Origin: Aspidiotus rigidus
Lineage: Eukaryota > Arthropoda > Insecta > Hemiptera > Diaspididae
Assembly (NCBI GenBank): GCA_035079385.1
Contig: JAVHKY010000008.1
Coordinates: 4,014,001-4,078,000 of the forward strand
Reading direction: 5' to 3'
Length of the DNA stretch: 64,000 bases
Below are positions 47,301-58,642 of this stretch, piece after piece. Both the position numbers and the translations under genes were made by a program. The notes below the pieces were generated by a model. It saw only the letters and a list, made by a program, of their open reading frames with translations. It did not search any database and was not told where the DNA came from. The stretch's first letter is position 1, and each line of letters opens with the position of its first letter.

Positions 47301-50300
47301 CTCATAGATCGTCAGCATTGCAGTGTAGGCATGAAGGGAGTGAGAGACGTAAAGAGAGAGAAGAGTGGGTTCGGCCTATTTTGAGACGGGTTAGAACTTT
47401 TTCTCGTCGGAAAGAGCTGTTCGAAATAGACCGAAGAATTGAGGATTTTTCAATAGATCAGAGCTTATTGGAGGGTGAGGAGAACCAGAAATCATGTCAG
47501 GACGAGAGCAAGAGTTGATAACGAGGTGGAGAGATAAGTTATGGAAAGGGGAAGCAGTGACTGCTTTTCGGCAAGATCTATTGTGTCATGTTTCTTACGG
47601 TCGATCTATCTCTCTATCTATAGAAAAGAGGTGGGGAATGAGGAAGAACTTGACCAGTGTGTGAAAATTAGCATTCGTTGGAAGATAGGGTTGGTAGAAC
47701 AAGGGTCGTGGATAGCAAGTCAGGATGAGTTTGAATTAGGTAGTAAGAAATTTGCGAAGAGGAGATATAGGCAGATGAGAAGAGGCAAACAAATGAATGT
47801 GGATGGGAAGTTTCTGATGAGGAAGCTTGAGATGTTTCCCTGAATGATAACTACATATCCTCCGGTCTGGCCCCTGATTTGGACCCGTCCTTGTAGCAGA
47901 GAAGATGAGAGACAAATTCTGAAGAAATGATTTTGTTGATGTCTGTCTTGTTTGTATAGTCAGCTGTTTTGGGAATATCAGTGAGATTGAGACGGATGTC
48001 AAGGATAGGGTTAACGAAGAGGGAGTGGCTGGAAAATAGGAAGTAAGGATGTAGGTTGGCTAGCTAAGGTTGAACGACAGAAGGGGTGAATTACATGAGC
48101 TGAGAGTATTTGAAAAGATAATAAGATTTGTATATCGGGCTGTTAAGGCTAGAGAGTTAGCAGCGAGTAAGAGAGCGCGGTTACATAGAGGAAAAATATC
48201 TGGCTCAACATATTACAGGCTGAGTGAAGGATGCGTAATGCCCCAAAGGCCAACGAACCTTGAAGACAAAATGGAGTTCAGCAATTTTAAAGAACCGTAA
48301 TGAAATTAGAAACGGATCAGACTCTTGAACGTTCAAGGAATAAAGGCATTTCGCTCTTGGGTTTTTTGTATAGGCGTCCGAGAGGTTTTGGAGTCGAAGG
48401 TGAGCTCAAGGAATCTGGCAGAAGATCGGATGGTAATCGTGAAGTTCTGGAGACGCAGAGAAAATTAGATGCCGTTGCAAGTTTGGCGACGGCGAGCGGG
48501 GAACCTGCACGACCCGTATTCCACTGCGGAAGGTTTTTTAAAAAAGTAGAACACAGAAAAAATCCTATCATATATACGGAGCTCGACAGTCAAAACTTTT
48601 CAAGTCCCCCCTCCTATCATGAATAACTCGAGAGTCGACACTTTTCCGACTCCCCCCCCTCTCCGTGACGTCATCAACCTTGAACCGCTCGCGATCGCAG
48701 ACGAAAATTTTCTTAATCCCCACCTATCACATCTTAAAGGTTGAAATTATTTTAATTCCCCCTCCTATCGTAAATAACTTGAGACTCGAAATTTTTCCGA
48801 CTCCTTCCCTCCCTCCCTCTCGGTCACGTCATCAACCTTGGACCGCTGGCGATCGCGGACGAAAATTTTCCTAGTCCCCCATCTATGACATCTCAAAGGT
48901 CGAAATTATTCCAAGTTCCCCTCCCATCATAAATAACTTGGGAGTCGAAATTTTTCCGACTCCCCCCCTCTGTCACGTCATCAACCTAGAACCGCTCGCG
49001 ATCGCGGACGAAAATTTCCTTAGTCCCCCTCCTATCATAAATAGCTCAAGAGTCAAAATTTTTCCAACTCCCCCCTGTCCGTGACGTCATCAACCTTGGA
49101 CCGCTCGCGATCGCAGACGAAAATTTCCTTAATCCCCAGCTATCACATCTTAAAGGTCGAAATTATTCTAAGTCTCCCTCCTATCATAAATAACTCGAGA
49201 GTCGACATTTTTCCGACTCCCCCCCCCTCTCTCTTTCCGTGATGTTATCAACCTTGAACCGCTCGCGATCGCGGACGAAAATTTTCTCAGTCCCCCGCCT
49301 ATCATATCTTAGAGGTCGAAATTATTCTAAGTCCTTCTCTTATCATATACAGCTCGAGAGTGGAAATTTCCTCAAGTCCCCCTTCTATCATAAATAGCTG
49401 AAGAGTCGAAATTTGTCAAACCTCCCCCCCTCCGTGACGTCAGAATCGCTCGCGCATTCTCTGAAAGTACCCCCCAACAAAAGGGATAGCGGGTTCCCCG
49501 CTAAAAAAAGTGGCGTAGGGCTTGAGTATCTCCATTACTGTTTTTTTGTCTGGAAATTGAAATTCACGGTCAGATGACCATTATAGAAATTTTTCAAGGG
49601 TTAATTGAAGTAGTCTTGCTGCTCGTTGGGGGATTAAGGGTTAGAAGGGAGATACTGAAGTCAACCGCAGGCACGTGGGACGTTGGTTGACACTGTTTAT
49701 TAGGTCAAGTGGAACACTCCTTTCTCCTTCCTAAGGGACATCGTTCTGGATGGGAAGAGTATAAGTCTTGAATTCTAACAGTTGGTGATTTGCCGTGGAA
49801 GAAGAATTGGAGAAGTTTGAATACGTTGTCTCGAAGGCCAATGTCATGTAATTTGGAGGAGATCAGCCAGACACGTAGAACTGCTTCTGGGTGGTCCAAG
49901 AAAAAGGTGTAGAGTTCTGAGTTTGAGCGGAAAGTTTCCTCGGTTTGTCGGAAGGTGTCACGGCCTTTGCAGAATTCGGTTCGATCGAAACCCCTTGCGT
50001 ATGAATTCAAATTTGTAATAAATTTTGATAGTTTTTGGGGTACTTGATCCAAATGAAGAGATCTCAAAAATGAACAAATCGAGAGATGTTCACCTATCTG
50101 TATGAAAGTTATGAGATTGAGTTGACCGGAAAGTCCAGAAAGATGAGAAAATTTCTCCAGTTTCAATGGATTAATAGCAATGGAAAGGGGACAAGGTAGT
50201 TAGAGAAAACTATTCAAATTTTCTTTAATTTTTTGTATTTAATTGAAAAGATAATGTCAATTATCTTTGGTACACAGCCTGTAGTATGGTAGTCTAGCAC

Positions 50301-52271
50301 AGCGGTGCTCAACCTACGGCCCGCGGGCCAAGTCCGGCCTGCGGAAAGGTTTCCACCCGGCCCGCGAGCCCTTAACAAGAAATAAATAAATAAATAGGGA
50401 GACAAGGAAAAAAAGGGGGAAAAGGGAAAAATAAAAATGGCAAGAAACTTGATTAAGAAATGAACAATATTTGTAACTTTTTAGTAGATAGAGGACATGA
50501 AAATGTGTGCCTTCTTTTCCATATTTTTGCTGATTTGATAGTTACCTATTAAAAAGTAATGAGCATTTTACTTTTTTTTGTGGCCCGCGAGAATTTTCAA
50601 CTCATTCTATGTGGCCCCATGTCTGAAAAGGTTGAGCACCCCTGGTCTAGCATACAGTATACTAGGCTATATGAAGAGCAGGGTGAGTGAGCATGTCAGT
50701 TTCTACTCTAGGCTTAAGAAATACATGTGGAGTAAGCTGGTCAGCTAGTTAGTCCAACTTACCGTGAAGTCTGAATGCAGTATATTGGGCTAAGAAATAC
50801 TGGTGGAGGAGTTAGCCTATTATATGATGGGGAGGGAGGCACTTGACGTCTATAGATGACTGTTGTGGTGTAGAACTATCGATACTAGGCTAAAGAGTGA
50901 GCTCATCTCGTACCGGACTTCTAGTTAGTCCAGCATACACACGGTATAGCGGGCTAAGAAATACTGGTGGAACCTTTTAGCTAGTCAGCCTAATACACGG
51001 TACTCTAAGCTTCTAAGGATGGTAGTGAGATGAGCCGGTCAACTTATTAGCCCATAATACTCTAGATCTTGACCTACTTTAAGCACTTGGAATGTACAGA
51101 GAAAAGTATACCAGCTAGGCGAAGATTTTAACCTGTTGATGATCTTACAAGGTAGGCGTAGCCTTGACCCGCTCGAAAGAGAAAAAAAGAATGACGTCTT
51201 CGTCATCTACCATGAGGTATAAAACATGAGTTCCATCTTTCTGAGACTTTACATATTTATCTTAGTGAATTGCGAGAAGATTTTCTTATTCTTGTTTAGA
51301 TAGTTAGAAAGTAAACTTGGCACCGGAAAAAAATTCTCACAGCTCGTGTTTTCAATGGATCCGTACAATTTTTTGATATGTTCTTCAGAAAGGTATAATT
51401 AGAGGCCGTATGGAAGTAGAATTGATTTTTACTTTTTCCATACGCTTTTTATTTCACTTCGAAATCGTCTATTTTTGGACATTGTAGAATTTTTTTGGAG
51501 CAAAAATTTAGAATTCTGTTCCTGTCCCACACCTTCCATTGAACCTTTCTGTACAACATTTTCGAAGATCGAAAAAATTCGACGCAAAATGGAGCTTCGA
51601 GAATTTTTTTCGCTTGTCATTTGTTACAAGGACTACCCACGCACGCCCGACAAGCGTCCCGTAGTGTCCGCTGGTATACCGAACCTTGCAGTGCATTCGA
51701 GGATGTGTATGCAATCTATCGTACACCGTTTCGGAGTTTCCCAACGGGCGAAACACACCCTTAAATTGAGAGAAAACTTTCTCATTCTTATCCAGAGAGT
51801 TGAGATAGTCTTCAGTTCTGGTTGAAGCGCCGGACAAGTGTGGTCTTAAGCGCTTCAAAGGGGAAAATGATGTTGTAAGTGTGGCAGATCGGTGGACGGC
51901 GAGCTATCGATTTTTTCAAGCTCAATTGATATTCAAATTAGGTCAAGATTCATTTAATTCACGCAAAAAATTACGACTTTTTGATTTGTAGATCGGGAGT
52001 ACGTGGAGTAATTTGACGGGCGTGAATATTAGCTTAGACGATCTCAGCCTATCTTCATCCAAAAAGTCACCGACATCGAACGCGCCATCAATGAATCAAT
52101 TAGCGATCGAAAAATCTACCAGTAAGTAATATTTTGCTGAATGATTGTATAACTTTCTGCCGTCTCACATTTTAATGGTTCTGTACAGATTCAAGTGCGA
52201 TGGGAAATGCTAATAGCAATAATCAGTTCAGTCCTGTTATGAGGCAGACTTACGTGCCGATGTATAAGTAA
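41385..52271 (+). CDS. lqfR: EpsinR / CLINT1 (ENTH-domain clathrin adaptor), lqfR-like
   Basis: Thirteen exons: 41385-41416, 41630-41709, 41794-41915, 41996-42138, 42211-42341, 42415-42523, 42603-42804, 43159-43394, 43467-43537, 43898-44020, 46922-47040, 51992-52121 and 52189-52271; 526 aa with consistent phases. Residues ~1-155 are the ENTH domain (MWRVRDIADKITNVVMNYTE, then ATNDEAWGPTG and WRRTYKSLLLLNYLVRNGSE). The rest is disordered, with the FADFSSAF adaptor-binding motif in exon 9 and the conserved tail TWSNLTGVNISLDDL and MRQTYVPMYK. EpsinR works with clathrin and AP-1 at the trans-Golgi and endosomes. Exon 10 can alternatively splice to the Tel2 exon. The 4.95-kb intron 47041-51991 is full of transposons. 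AATAAA near 52755 may end the transcript. Confidence 0.92.
44209..46724 (+). CDS. Tel2: Tel2 (TELO2) as alternative 3' exon of the EpsinR gene
   Basis: One exon of 2516 nt, acceptor TTACAG ending at 44208, stop at 46722-46724. Spliced from EpsinR exon 10 (donor at 44020, phase 1) it continues in frame (PPIN-S-T-KLKTRDQ) for 837 aa, making a ~1254-aa fusion. The central Tel2 domain is clear: RPKYLRDLIEGLLE, then LLALLVALERQFY, VRYSAAVAI, and CAPYLSEQFHEPAGKYSISH followed by MLDVLAG. Tel2 is the Tel2-Tti1-Tti2 subunit that stabilises PIK-related kinases (TOR, ATM, ATR). Drosophila lqfR has the same fused layout. An ATG inside the upstream intron (44109) also opens the frame, so a separate Tel2 start is conceivable. 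Confidence 0.9.
47080..50200 (-). mobile_element. LINE (Jockey/I-like) in EpsinR intron, split by a nested element
   Basis: Reading the minus strand from 50170: RT segment with KLHDIGLRDNVFKLLQFFFH and SPTVRIQ (49705-50166), then WSSDREFQF-like sequence up to about 49505. After the nested element (48494-49502) the element resumes below 48490 with TITIRSSARFLELTFDSK, the segment that normally follows. RNase H-type YKDGSKSGA follows at about 47850-47900. Numerous frameshifts and stops; a dead copy. The same IGLRDN block occurs in the SLC23 intron copy. Confidence 0.6.
48494..49502. mobile_element. Inverted-repeat element with internal minisatellite, nested in the LINE
   Basis: Ends AGCGGGGAACCTGC (48494) and GCGGGTTCCCCGCT (to 49502) are inverted copies. 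The interior is about six degenerate tandem units of 100-195 bp, each with CTCGAGAGTCGAAATTTTTC, C-rich CCCCC tracts, a CRE-like TGACGTCA or variant (48666, 48824, 48973, 49082, 49240, 49435) and the palindrome CGCGATCGCG or a close variant. No ORF. Confidence 0.6.
50300..50644. mobile_element. hAT-type MITE with perfect 8-bp target duplication
   Basis: Element of 345 bp starting CAGCGGTGCTCAACCT and ending AGGTTGAGCACCCCTG, near-perfect terminal inverted repeats of hAT form. GTCTAGCA flanks it on both sides (50292-50299 and 50645-50652), the 8-bp duplication typical of hAT transposases. GGCCCGCG-rich subterminal sequence, AT-rich core, no coding capacity. Confidence 0.9.
50653..51991. other. 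Remainder of EpsinR intron 11, no recognised gene
   Basis: Contains degenerate TAGGCTAAGAAATACTGGTGGA copies at 50670-51000 and an unidentified minus-strand open frame at 51508-51858. I see no family match for that frame, and its codon use and lack of partner exons argue for transposon-derived or chance coding. Confidence 0.4.
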
Positions 52272-54189
52272 CTCCAATGTACGTCCATCTTCATTTTCCA
52301 TAATAGCGCGCCGTTTTTTCATATTTGAAAATATCGATGATCATTATAAGATATAATTATTATAAACGTTGAATTAAGTTTATTTAAAAGCCTTTGGCTT
52401 AAACGTACCTAAGACTGAAGGCAGAAGTGAGTTGTAGGCTTAATGTAATGTTTGTGGGCAATTTTATCACACACTTATGTTATAATGACCGAGTGACTGT
52501 TACCAAATTCTCACCATTGTTTCGATTTACCCAGCGAATATTCTTTATGCAGTTATACACGAAAACTCCTGTGATATTTCTTTTCTTCCTCCGTCTATCG
52601 GACCTATGGTTAATTTTACATCTCGAGTTTACTAGCTTTACGTCACGCACTCTACATAAAGATGGCGAGTTAAATAACTTCACTCGGTTGAAAATTTTGT
52701 CTTCTGGTTAACGATTGAGATAAGTTTGATTTTTGTCTATGAACGAAGATAATGAATAAAGGCTCGCAATTCATGTACCATTGTTGCAATCATTTGGCTC
52801 GTAATTTTTAAATGCGTTTTTCCGATCATTGATTCATATTCGTAAGTTATTATAATATATTCTTACTGGCTGTGTAACGATAGATTTTAATCGAGCCCAT
52901 ACGTTTGTAAGCGAATTAAATTTGATGATTTTTTCATCTGCCATTCGTTGTAATAGGTAGGCCTATTTTGATTTCAAAAAAATCAATGCACGCACTTCTT
53001 ATTTTTCGGATTCAAAAAATTTGCAAGTTCGATTGGTTTGGTAATAATATTCTATCTTGATGCTCATCAACTCTTCCTATCACACACACCATTTTACGTG
53101 CAAGATGAATCAAGTTTGTACTGTACAAGCAATAAAGGCAATACACGCATAATTATGCAAACTTTAATTTTATTGTCTATTAATTATCGTCGTTAGAGTA
53201 ATTATTTTTACTGTATTGTACCTCTTATAAGTAGTAGAAAAAAGTTCAAAAAATTTTGGCAGCTGTGTTTTTTACCTAAATGTGTTAGTTATCTGACACG
53301 TCGTTCATTTCCTTATTTTTCTATTTGTACACTGATTTTATCCGTGAATCAAATTACCATTTTATTCCAAGAATGTCCAAGTAATTATCGTACAGGTCAT
53401 TTCATCGATCATTGACTTTTCAAGTATTGTGCATTCTAACTTAGGTTATTTCATGTATTCCAGAACTCCGCCAATTGCTGTAGGCATCTTTCGATTCAAT
53501 TTTACGAGTATATAGTTCTTGGAAAAATTGATTTTGTTTCGTTTTTATATTGTATTAGGTCATGTTACGTTATACTTTGTGTACAAATGTTTAACCTTTA
53601 CATATTTCATGTTACGTTTATATAATGTTATGTTGGTGTCGGTTCAATTGAATAAAAATAAAAAAAGAAACTATGGATTATTTATTGCGAGAGATGACGA
53701 TATTTTGAAGTTCTTGTGTCATGAAAGAAAAATTAAAGGGATACTTTTGGTTGAGGACCTTTTGATTGAATTTTCTTCTATCAGAAGTAAATATTGCCTC
53801 TCTAAATGCTAGTATGTTACATTCGTATTATTATGCATACCATGATACCATGCAATGTACAGCTAGGAGAGGGATTTAGACGGGTCAAGACCTGGGATCG
53901 CCTAAAAAAAGACGGATTTTCATTAATTGAAAAAAAGAGAACTAATGTGCTTTGTCACGGCTCGCGAATCGCTCTCCTTAATAGCCCAGGTTTCTGTGAC
54001 GTCAACCAGTAAATAACTATATGCAAGACTACCCATCTTGTGGATCTAACTGGCAACTGATAAGGTGACTCCCATTCCCGTAAGAATAACATAGGGAGCG
54101 AAGATCATGACGCAAATAATTTAGAATGCGACTTAATTAAAATATCAGACATATATAATTAGAATCTTTAAACTTCTCAGCGTTTGTTC
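52272..54189. other. EpsinR 3' UTR and intergenic DNA
   Basis: AT-rich, with AATAAA signals near 52755 and 53130 that could end the EpsinR transcript. No convincing coding segment; the open frames listed by length here have low-complexity, Phe/Tyr/Leu-rich translations typical of AT-rich noncoding DNA. Confidence 0.5.
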
Positions 54190-57100
54190 ATCGATCTCTA
54201 AATATTCGCGTTTGTGTTGCATTTGCAAAACACCGCCCGTCCTCCATAGTGAAGTAGGTGCGGGTTGCGTATGCATTTAATGTTGTTTCCTCCAACACCG
54301 GAATCGACCCTTTCGGGTATAGCTTCAGTGAAGGAGGAATCTCCTAAGCGAACCCCCTCTTCTACTCGGCAACTGCCAAGCTGCTTTGGCAACCGCCAAG
54401 CTGCGATGCCGTCCTGGCACGCATAAAAAGAACAGTACTAGAAAAACACATCACAAAAACGACACTATCACATCAGGCGTAGTGAGTCGCTGTTGCGTGA
54501 ATCTCACTGTATGGTGCTCGTTAGACATATTCGTATGAACAGTGAACGTACCGTAGTAAGTTCACCGGAATAGAGGACGCGGAGCAACCATATAAACGCG
54601 AGACTCTTTCAACAACTATAAAGGCCCTAACAATCTGGATGGTATCCTTCTTCCTCTTCTTCCTGCAGATCTGGATGTTGATGGTACACAGGTGTTGAGT
54701 AGGCCATAGAGTGTTCTGCATTTGCCTATTCCATTCCTGGTCCATCTTCCTCTTCATGGTGGTGGCCGCAAATGCAGACACCTGGTTCCATGCTTCTTCG
54801 GAACCTAGCATGGTGGGTACCAGGCTACTCGGGTCGAGCGCTTCATCTACCCCGATCTCTTGGAGAGACCGACTAAGCTCGTCCCGCTCACGCCTCCACG
54901 CCTCACACTCAAATGAGGTGTGTTGTGGTCCATCATCCCGCCCTTGGTTACAGTGCGAACACGTTGCCTGCTCAACTTCTCGTGAAGGTACTTGTTGAAG
55001 CAGCCATGCCCGCTTAACACCTGCGTCAGGTGAAAGTTCAGCTGACCATGGTGTCGGTTCATCCACTCATCAAGGTCGCGTATTAGCACACGGGTTGTCC
55101 ATGTACCCAGCTCACTCTGGGCAAATCTTACTTTCTACTTTACAAGCAAGGAGCGCCTGGCCTCCTGCTTGACCCGTAAAGCTTCTTGGTTGGTCGTCGT
55201 TCTCTTCTTTGCTTCGAACACCACCGCTCTCTCCTTAGCAAGGAGCTCGATTGGTGGTGAACGTGTTAATACACAAAGAGCCTCCGTCGAGACAGTGCGG
55301 TAGGCACTAACACACCTCAGCGCAACTCTTCGTTGGATCTTTACCATCTCTCTTCTTCGGTATGGTATCTTCATGCAGTCGGTCCATACTGGCGCACCAT
55401 ATAGGAGGATCGACAAGGCGGTGCTCATCATGATCCTTCTCAACAAGAAAGAGGAATACTCCGACGTGGAGTAAAAAAATACTTCTCTCGGTCCTCCTAG
55501 GTTCCTCATCAGGCGGCTTAGGTATCCAACTACCCGGCCCGCCTTTTCCGCTGCCATCAGGAAATGGTGCCTGAAGCTCAGCGTTGAGTCGAACCAGATG
55601 CCCAGGTATTTCATTTGCTTCTTGATTCCAATTTCCACACCTCGCAGGCGAAAGGTGGGTGGCTTGAACTTCCGACGGGTCGTGAATAAAATGGCCTCCG
55701 TCTTACTTGCTGCAAGTTCAAGTCCAGCCGACTCGATCCAACGCGTCACATCCTCTAGGGCCCGGTTTACTCTGCTCTCCACCGCTACAGTTGTTTCGGC
55801 GGTGCATACCACCAGGGTGTCATCCGCATAGCAGATAAGCTTAACCCCCGGTGGCAGCTTCACCTTAAAGATTCCGTTACATGCGACGCACCACAAAAGC
55901 GCCCCAAGGACCGACCCCTGCGGCACCCTACAAGTAACAGGGCGCTTTACTGTACCAGCCGTCGTCTCTGCTTGGATTTCACGGCAGCTAAGATAACTGC
56001 TGATCATCCTGAGCAGGTATGCGGGCACTCCTGCGTTCACAAGAGCTTCCAATATCATCTTCCATGGAATTGAATTGAACGCATTTCTTATGTCGAGGCT
56101 GACGGCTGCGCAAAACTGACGCATATCAATTGCTGACTTGGCTATCTTCTTCAGCCGGATCCCAGCATCTGATGTGCAGCGTCCAGTTTGAAAACCGTAC
56201 TGGCTATCAGAGATTATATCTCTTTCTTCAGATAGCTCTCCAAACGATTGGCTATCACTCTTTCTAGAAGTTTACCAACATTGTCTAGCAGACAAAGTGA
56301 ACGATAAGAGGATTGTAGACCAGGTGGTTTATCCTTCTTATCGATCAACGCTAGCCTGGCTTTCTTCCATCGCACAGGGAACAGTCCCCCAACAATTGCC
56401 GCATTGAATGTATCAACAAGCAGTGCTGGGTCAACTGAATGTATGGCGCTCCAGACTGGATTTGGCATCTCATCCGGGCCTGGAGCCTTCCAATACTTAC
56501 CCCGCAGTCTATTGACTGCTGCATCAACCTCCTCGGTGCCTAGGAGGGATATACCATCCTCTTCTACTATTGGTAGCGTTACCATTGGTGGCGGCTGCTG
56601 TGGGAACAAGCCATCAATGATTTGACCCCCAACATCCGGCTCCATTCGGCTCATTGCTGAGAGGCCTTTTAGCTTCTTCAGCACTAACTTATAAGGCTTT
56701 CCAAACGGGTCGTCATCTGCCATCTCACATAGCTCTCGCCATGCAGCACTCTTGCTGTCCTTGATGGCCTTCTTCAGCCTTTTACGAGCCAGCTGGTATT
56801 CAGGTGCAACCGCCCGCGCCCCTTCGCGGCCACTACTACGCTGGTATATCCGGCGCTGACGGTTGCACTCTTTTCTCAATTCGGAAATCTTGTTGGTCCA
56901 CCAGTAAACAGCCCTCCTCTTCTTTGGTGGACCTTGCCTGGGCATGGCTACATCGCAAGCTTTGGTGACAGTCTTGATCATCCTCTCTGCTGCCACCTCC
57001 GCATTGCCCTCTTGCTCTTCTTCTTGATCCCATGTGAGAGCAAGATAGCTAGCCTTCAAACAGTCGCTATTCAGCTTCCTAACGGCCCATTTTCTTACCA

Positions 57101-57266
57101 GCTTTTGTGGAGCAGCGACCTCAACTTCCCGGCGGATGGAGAAGTTGATACACCGGTGGTCGCTCCCAGAAAGCTCCTTGTCCAGTACCGCCCAGCCTTC
57201 TATTCTTCGGGCTAGGCTCTCTGAGGCAAAGGTGATATCAATAATGGACCCATATCCTGATCTCTA
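54190..57266 (-). mobile_element. R1-like non-LTR retrotransposon, 5' truncated, frame-broken
   Basis: On the minus strand from 57266: C-terminal endonuclease piece (ITFASESLARRIEGW, then SGSDHRCINF), RT N-part in frame 57059-56214 (RGKYWKAPGPDEMPNPVW; LIDKKDKP; YRSLCLLDNVGKLLERVIA), a frame break near 56214-56124, then RT palm 56124-55135 with VPQGSVLGALLW and CYADDTLVV, thumb MKYLGIWFDSTL, and finally a C-terminal Cys-His knuckle CSHCNQGRDDGPQHTSFECEAW at ~54930-54990, a hallmark of R1/LOA-type elements. GC content is higher than the surroundings. 3' end to about 54190. One break near 56200 and another near 55090 make it inactive as read. Confidence 0.85.
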
Positions 57267-58317
57267 AATATTAAGAAATTCGTTGTGATTGAACAAAAAT
57301 ACAATGATCTTAGCTCCTTGTGTTATTCTTATGGGAGTCGACACATCAGTTGGATCAATATTGGGTAGTTTTGCTAGCAGTTATTCACTGTTCGACGTCC
57401 CAGAAACCCGGGCTATCCTTCCCCCTCTTAAAACGTATCTTTTCTACCTCGTTTGAGTCACAGAATCATTATCTAAAACTAATGTCTGCTTCTCACACCA
57501 CCTTCTTCTGCCCATGACTCTTTTTTGACCAATAATAAACCCTGACCGCCAACTCCACCAACCAATCACTTGGAAATAGGGGTGTATTAGCGAACGTCCA
57601 AACTGTCGCCGGACAAACCGCATTACCGGCACGAGTGTGCACTTTTTTGACCATTGCGTCCGTGTAGTCCGTAGAGCTTGGATTGATAGTGGCCTGGTTC
57701 CACTTTCCTCTCGAGGTCCACGTGCTACTGTGCAATGTCCGTCAATGAGGCCATTACGGGGTCTACTATATTGATCGAGGGAGTACTCGGCTCTCATCCT
57801 GGAACTCAGGTAATCCAGTCCCATGGATACATGCTTATCTACTTTTCCACCAGAGTTGTGAGCCACCTTTGGAGGCTCACTCTGGCTTCTCAGACGGGAA
57901 TTATTCCTCCTCCTTTTCTTTTTATTATGTTGGCATTTTGATAAGAAACCTGTTTAAGAGTGGGTCTCTTGAAAATGAAAGGCAGGGCCGGGTGTCGTCC
58001 GAAAAAACGCGGAACTTACAATTTTTTCTAATTTCGAGCTATATAATGATGGGTGGGGACTTGGATGAGGGGGAAACATGGAAAAACTCGTGGGTTCTTT
58101 GACGGAATTGAAAGAAGGATGGTAGGGAACCTTTTTTATGGGGCACGTGGGAGCTGAAAAATATTGACGTACCAGAACTATGACGTCATCAAATTGTGAC
58201 GTCACAGCCCCGGACTTTGAAGCTATATATATGTAAGTTTGTAGCGTGATACAGCTCACGAAATGCAACAACACTTCTAAGATTGCAGTGATAAACACTG
58301 AATCAACAAAAAGTTCG
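57267..58317. other. Unidentified, probably transposon-derived stretch
   Basis: Minus-strand overlapping open frames at 57866-57444 (140 aa) and 57735-57493 look like frame-shifted pieces of one protein, but I match them to no family. From about 57990 the sequence resembles the left edge of the inverted-repeat family (ends in GGGAACCTTTTTTATGGG at ~58120). Confidence 0.35.
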
Positions 58318-58642
58318 CATCTAACGACGACATACTCAACGATTAAAACGTACGGAGTAATTTGAATAGAGCCACAGAAATGAAAATACACCGCAGCGCT
58401 TTCGATTAAAAAACCATTGTCAACGGGACGTGAAAGCAACTGAACCAACTCCGGTCGGCAACAAGAACTACCGAGGAGGACATGACTGAACTAGCGAATC
58501 ATCACAATGTGAGTCATAGTTGCTTTCACGTCCCCGTTGACAATGGTTTTTTAATCGAAAGCGCTCCGGTGTATTTTCATTTCTGTGGCTCTATTCAAAT
58601 TACTCCGTACGTTTTAATCGTTGAGTATGTCGTCGTTAGATG
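58318..58642. repeat. Long palindrome with ~122-bp arms
   Basis: Arms 58318-58440 and 58519-58642 are inverted copies with only a few differences (for example CGCTGCGG versus CGCTCCGG), separated by about 78 bp. The same peptide-like string appears on both strands only because the arms are complementary. Confidence 0.9.

Noticed and set aside
53519..54012. Plus-strand frames after EpsinR
   Set aside because: AT-rich, Phe/Tyr/Leu-biased translations without conserved blocks; likely chance.
55598..55831. Plus-strand frames through 54711-57215
   Set aside because: They are antisense shadows of the R1-like LINE, whose RT motifs are on the minus strand.
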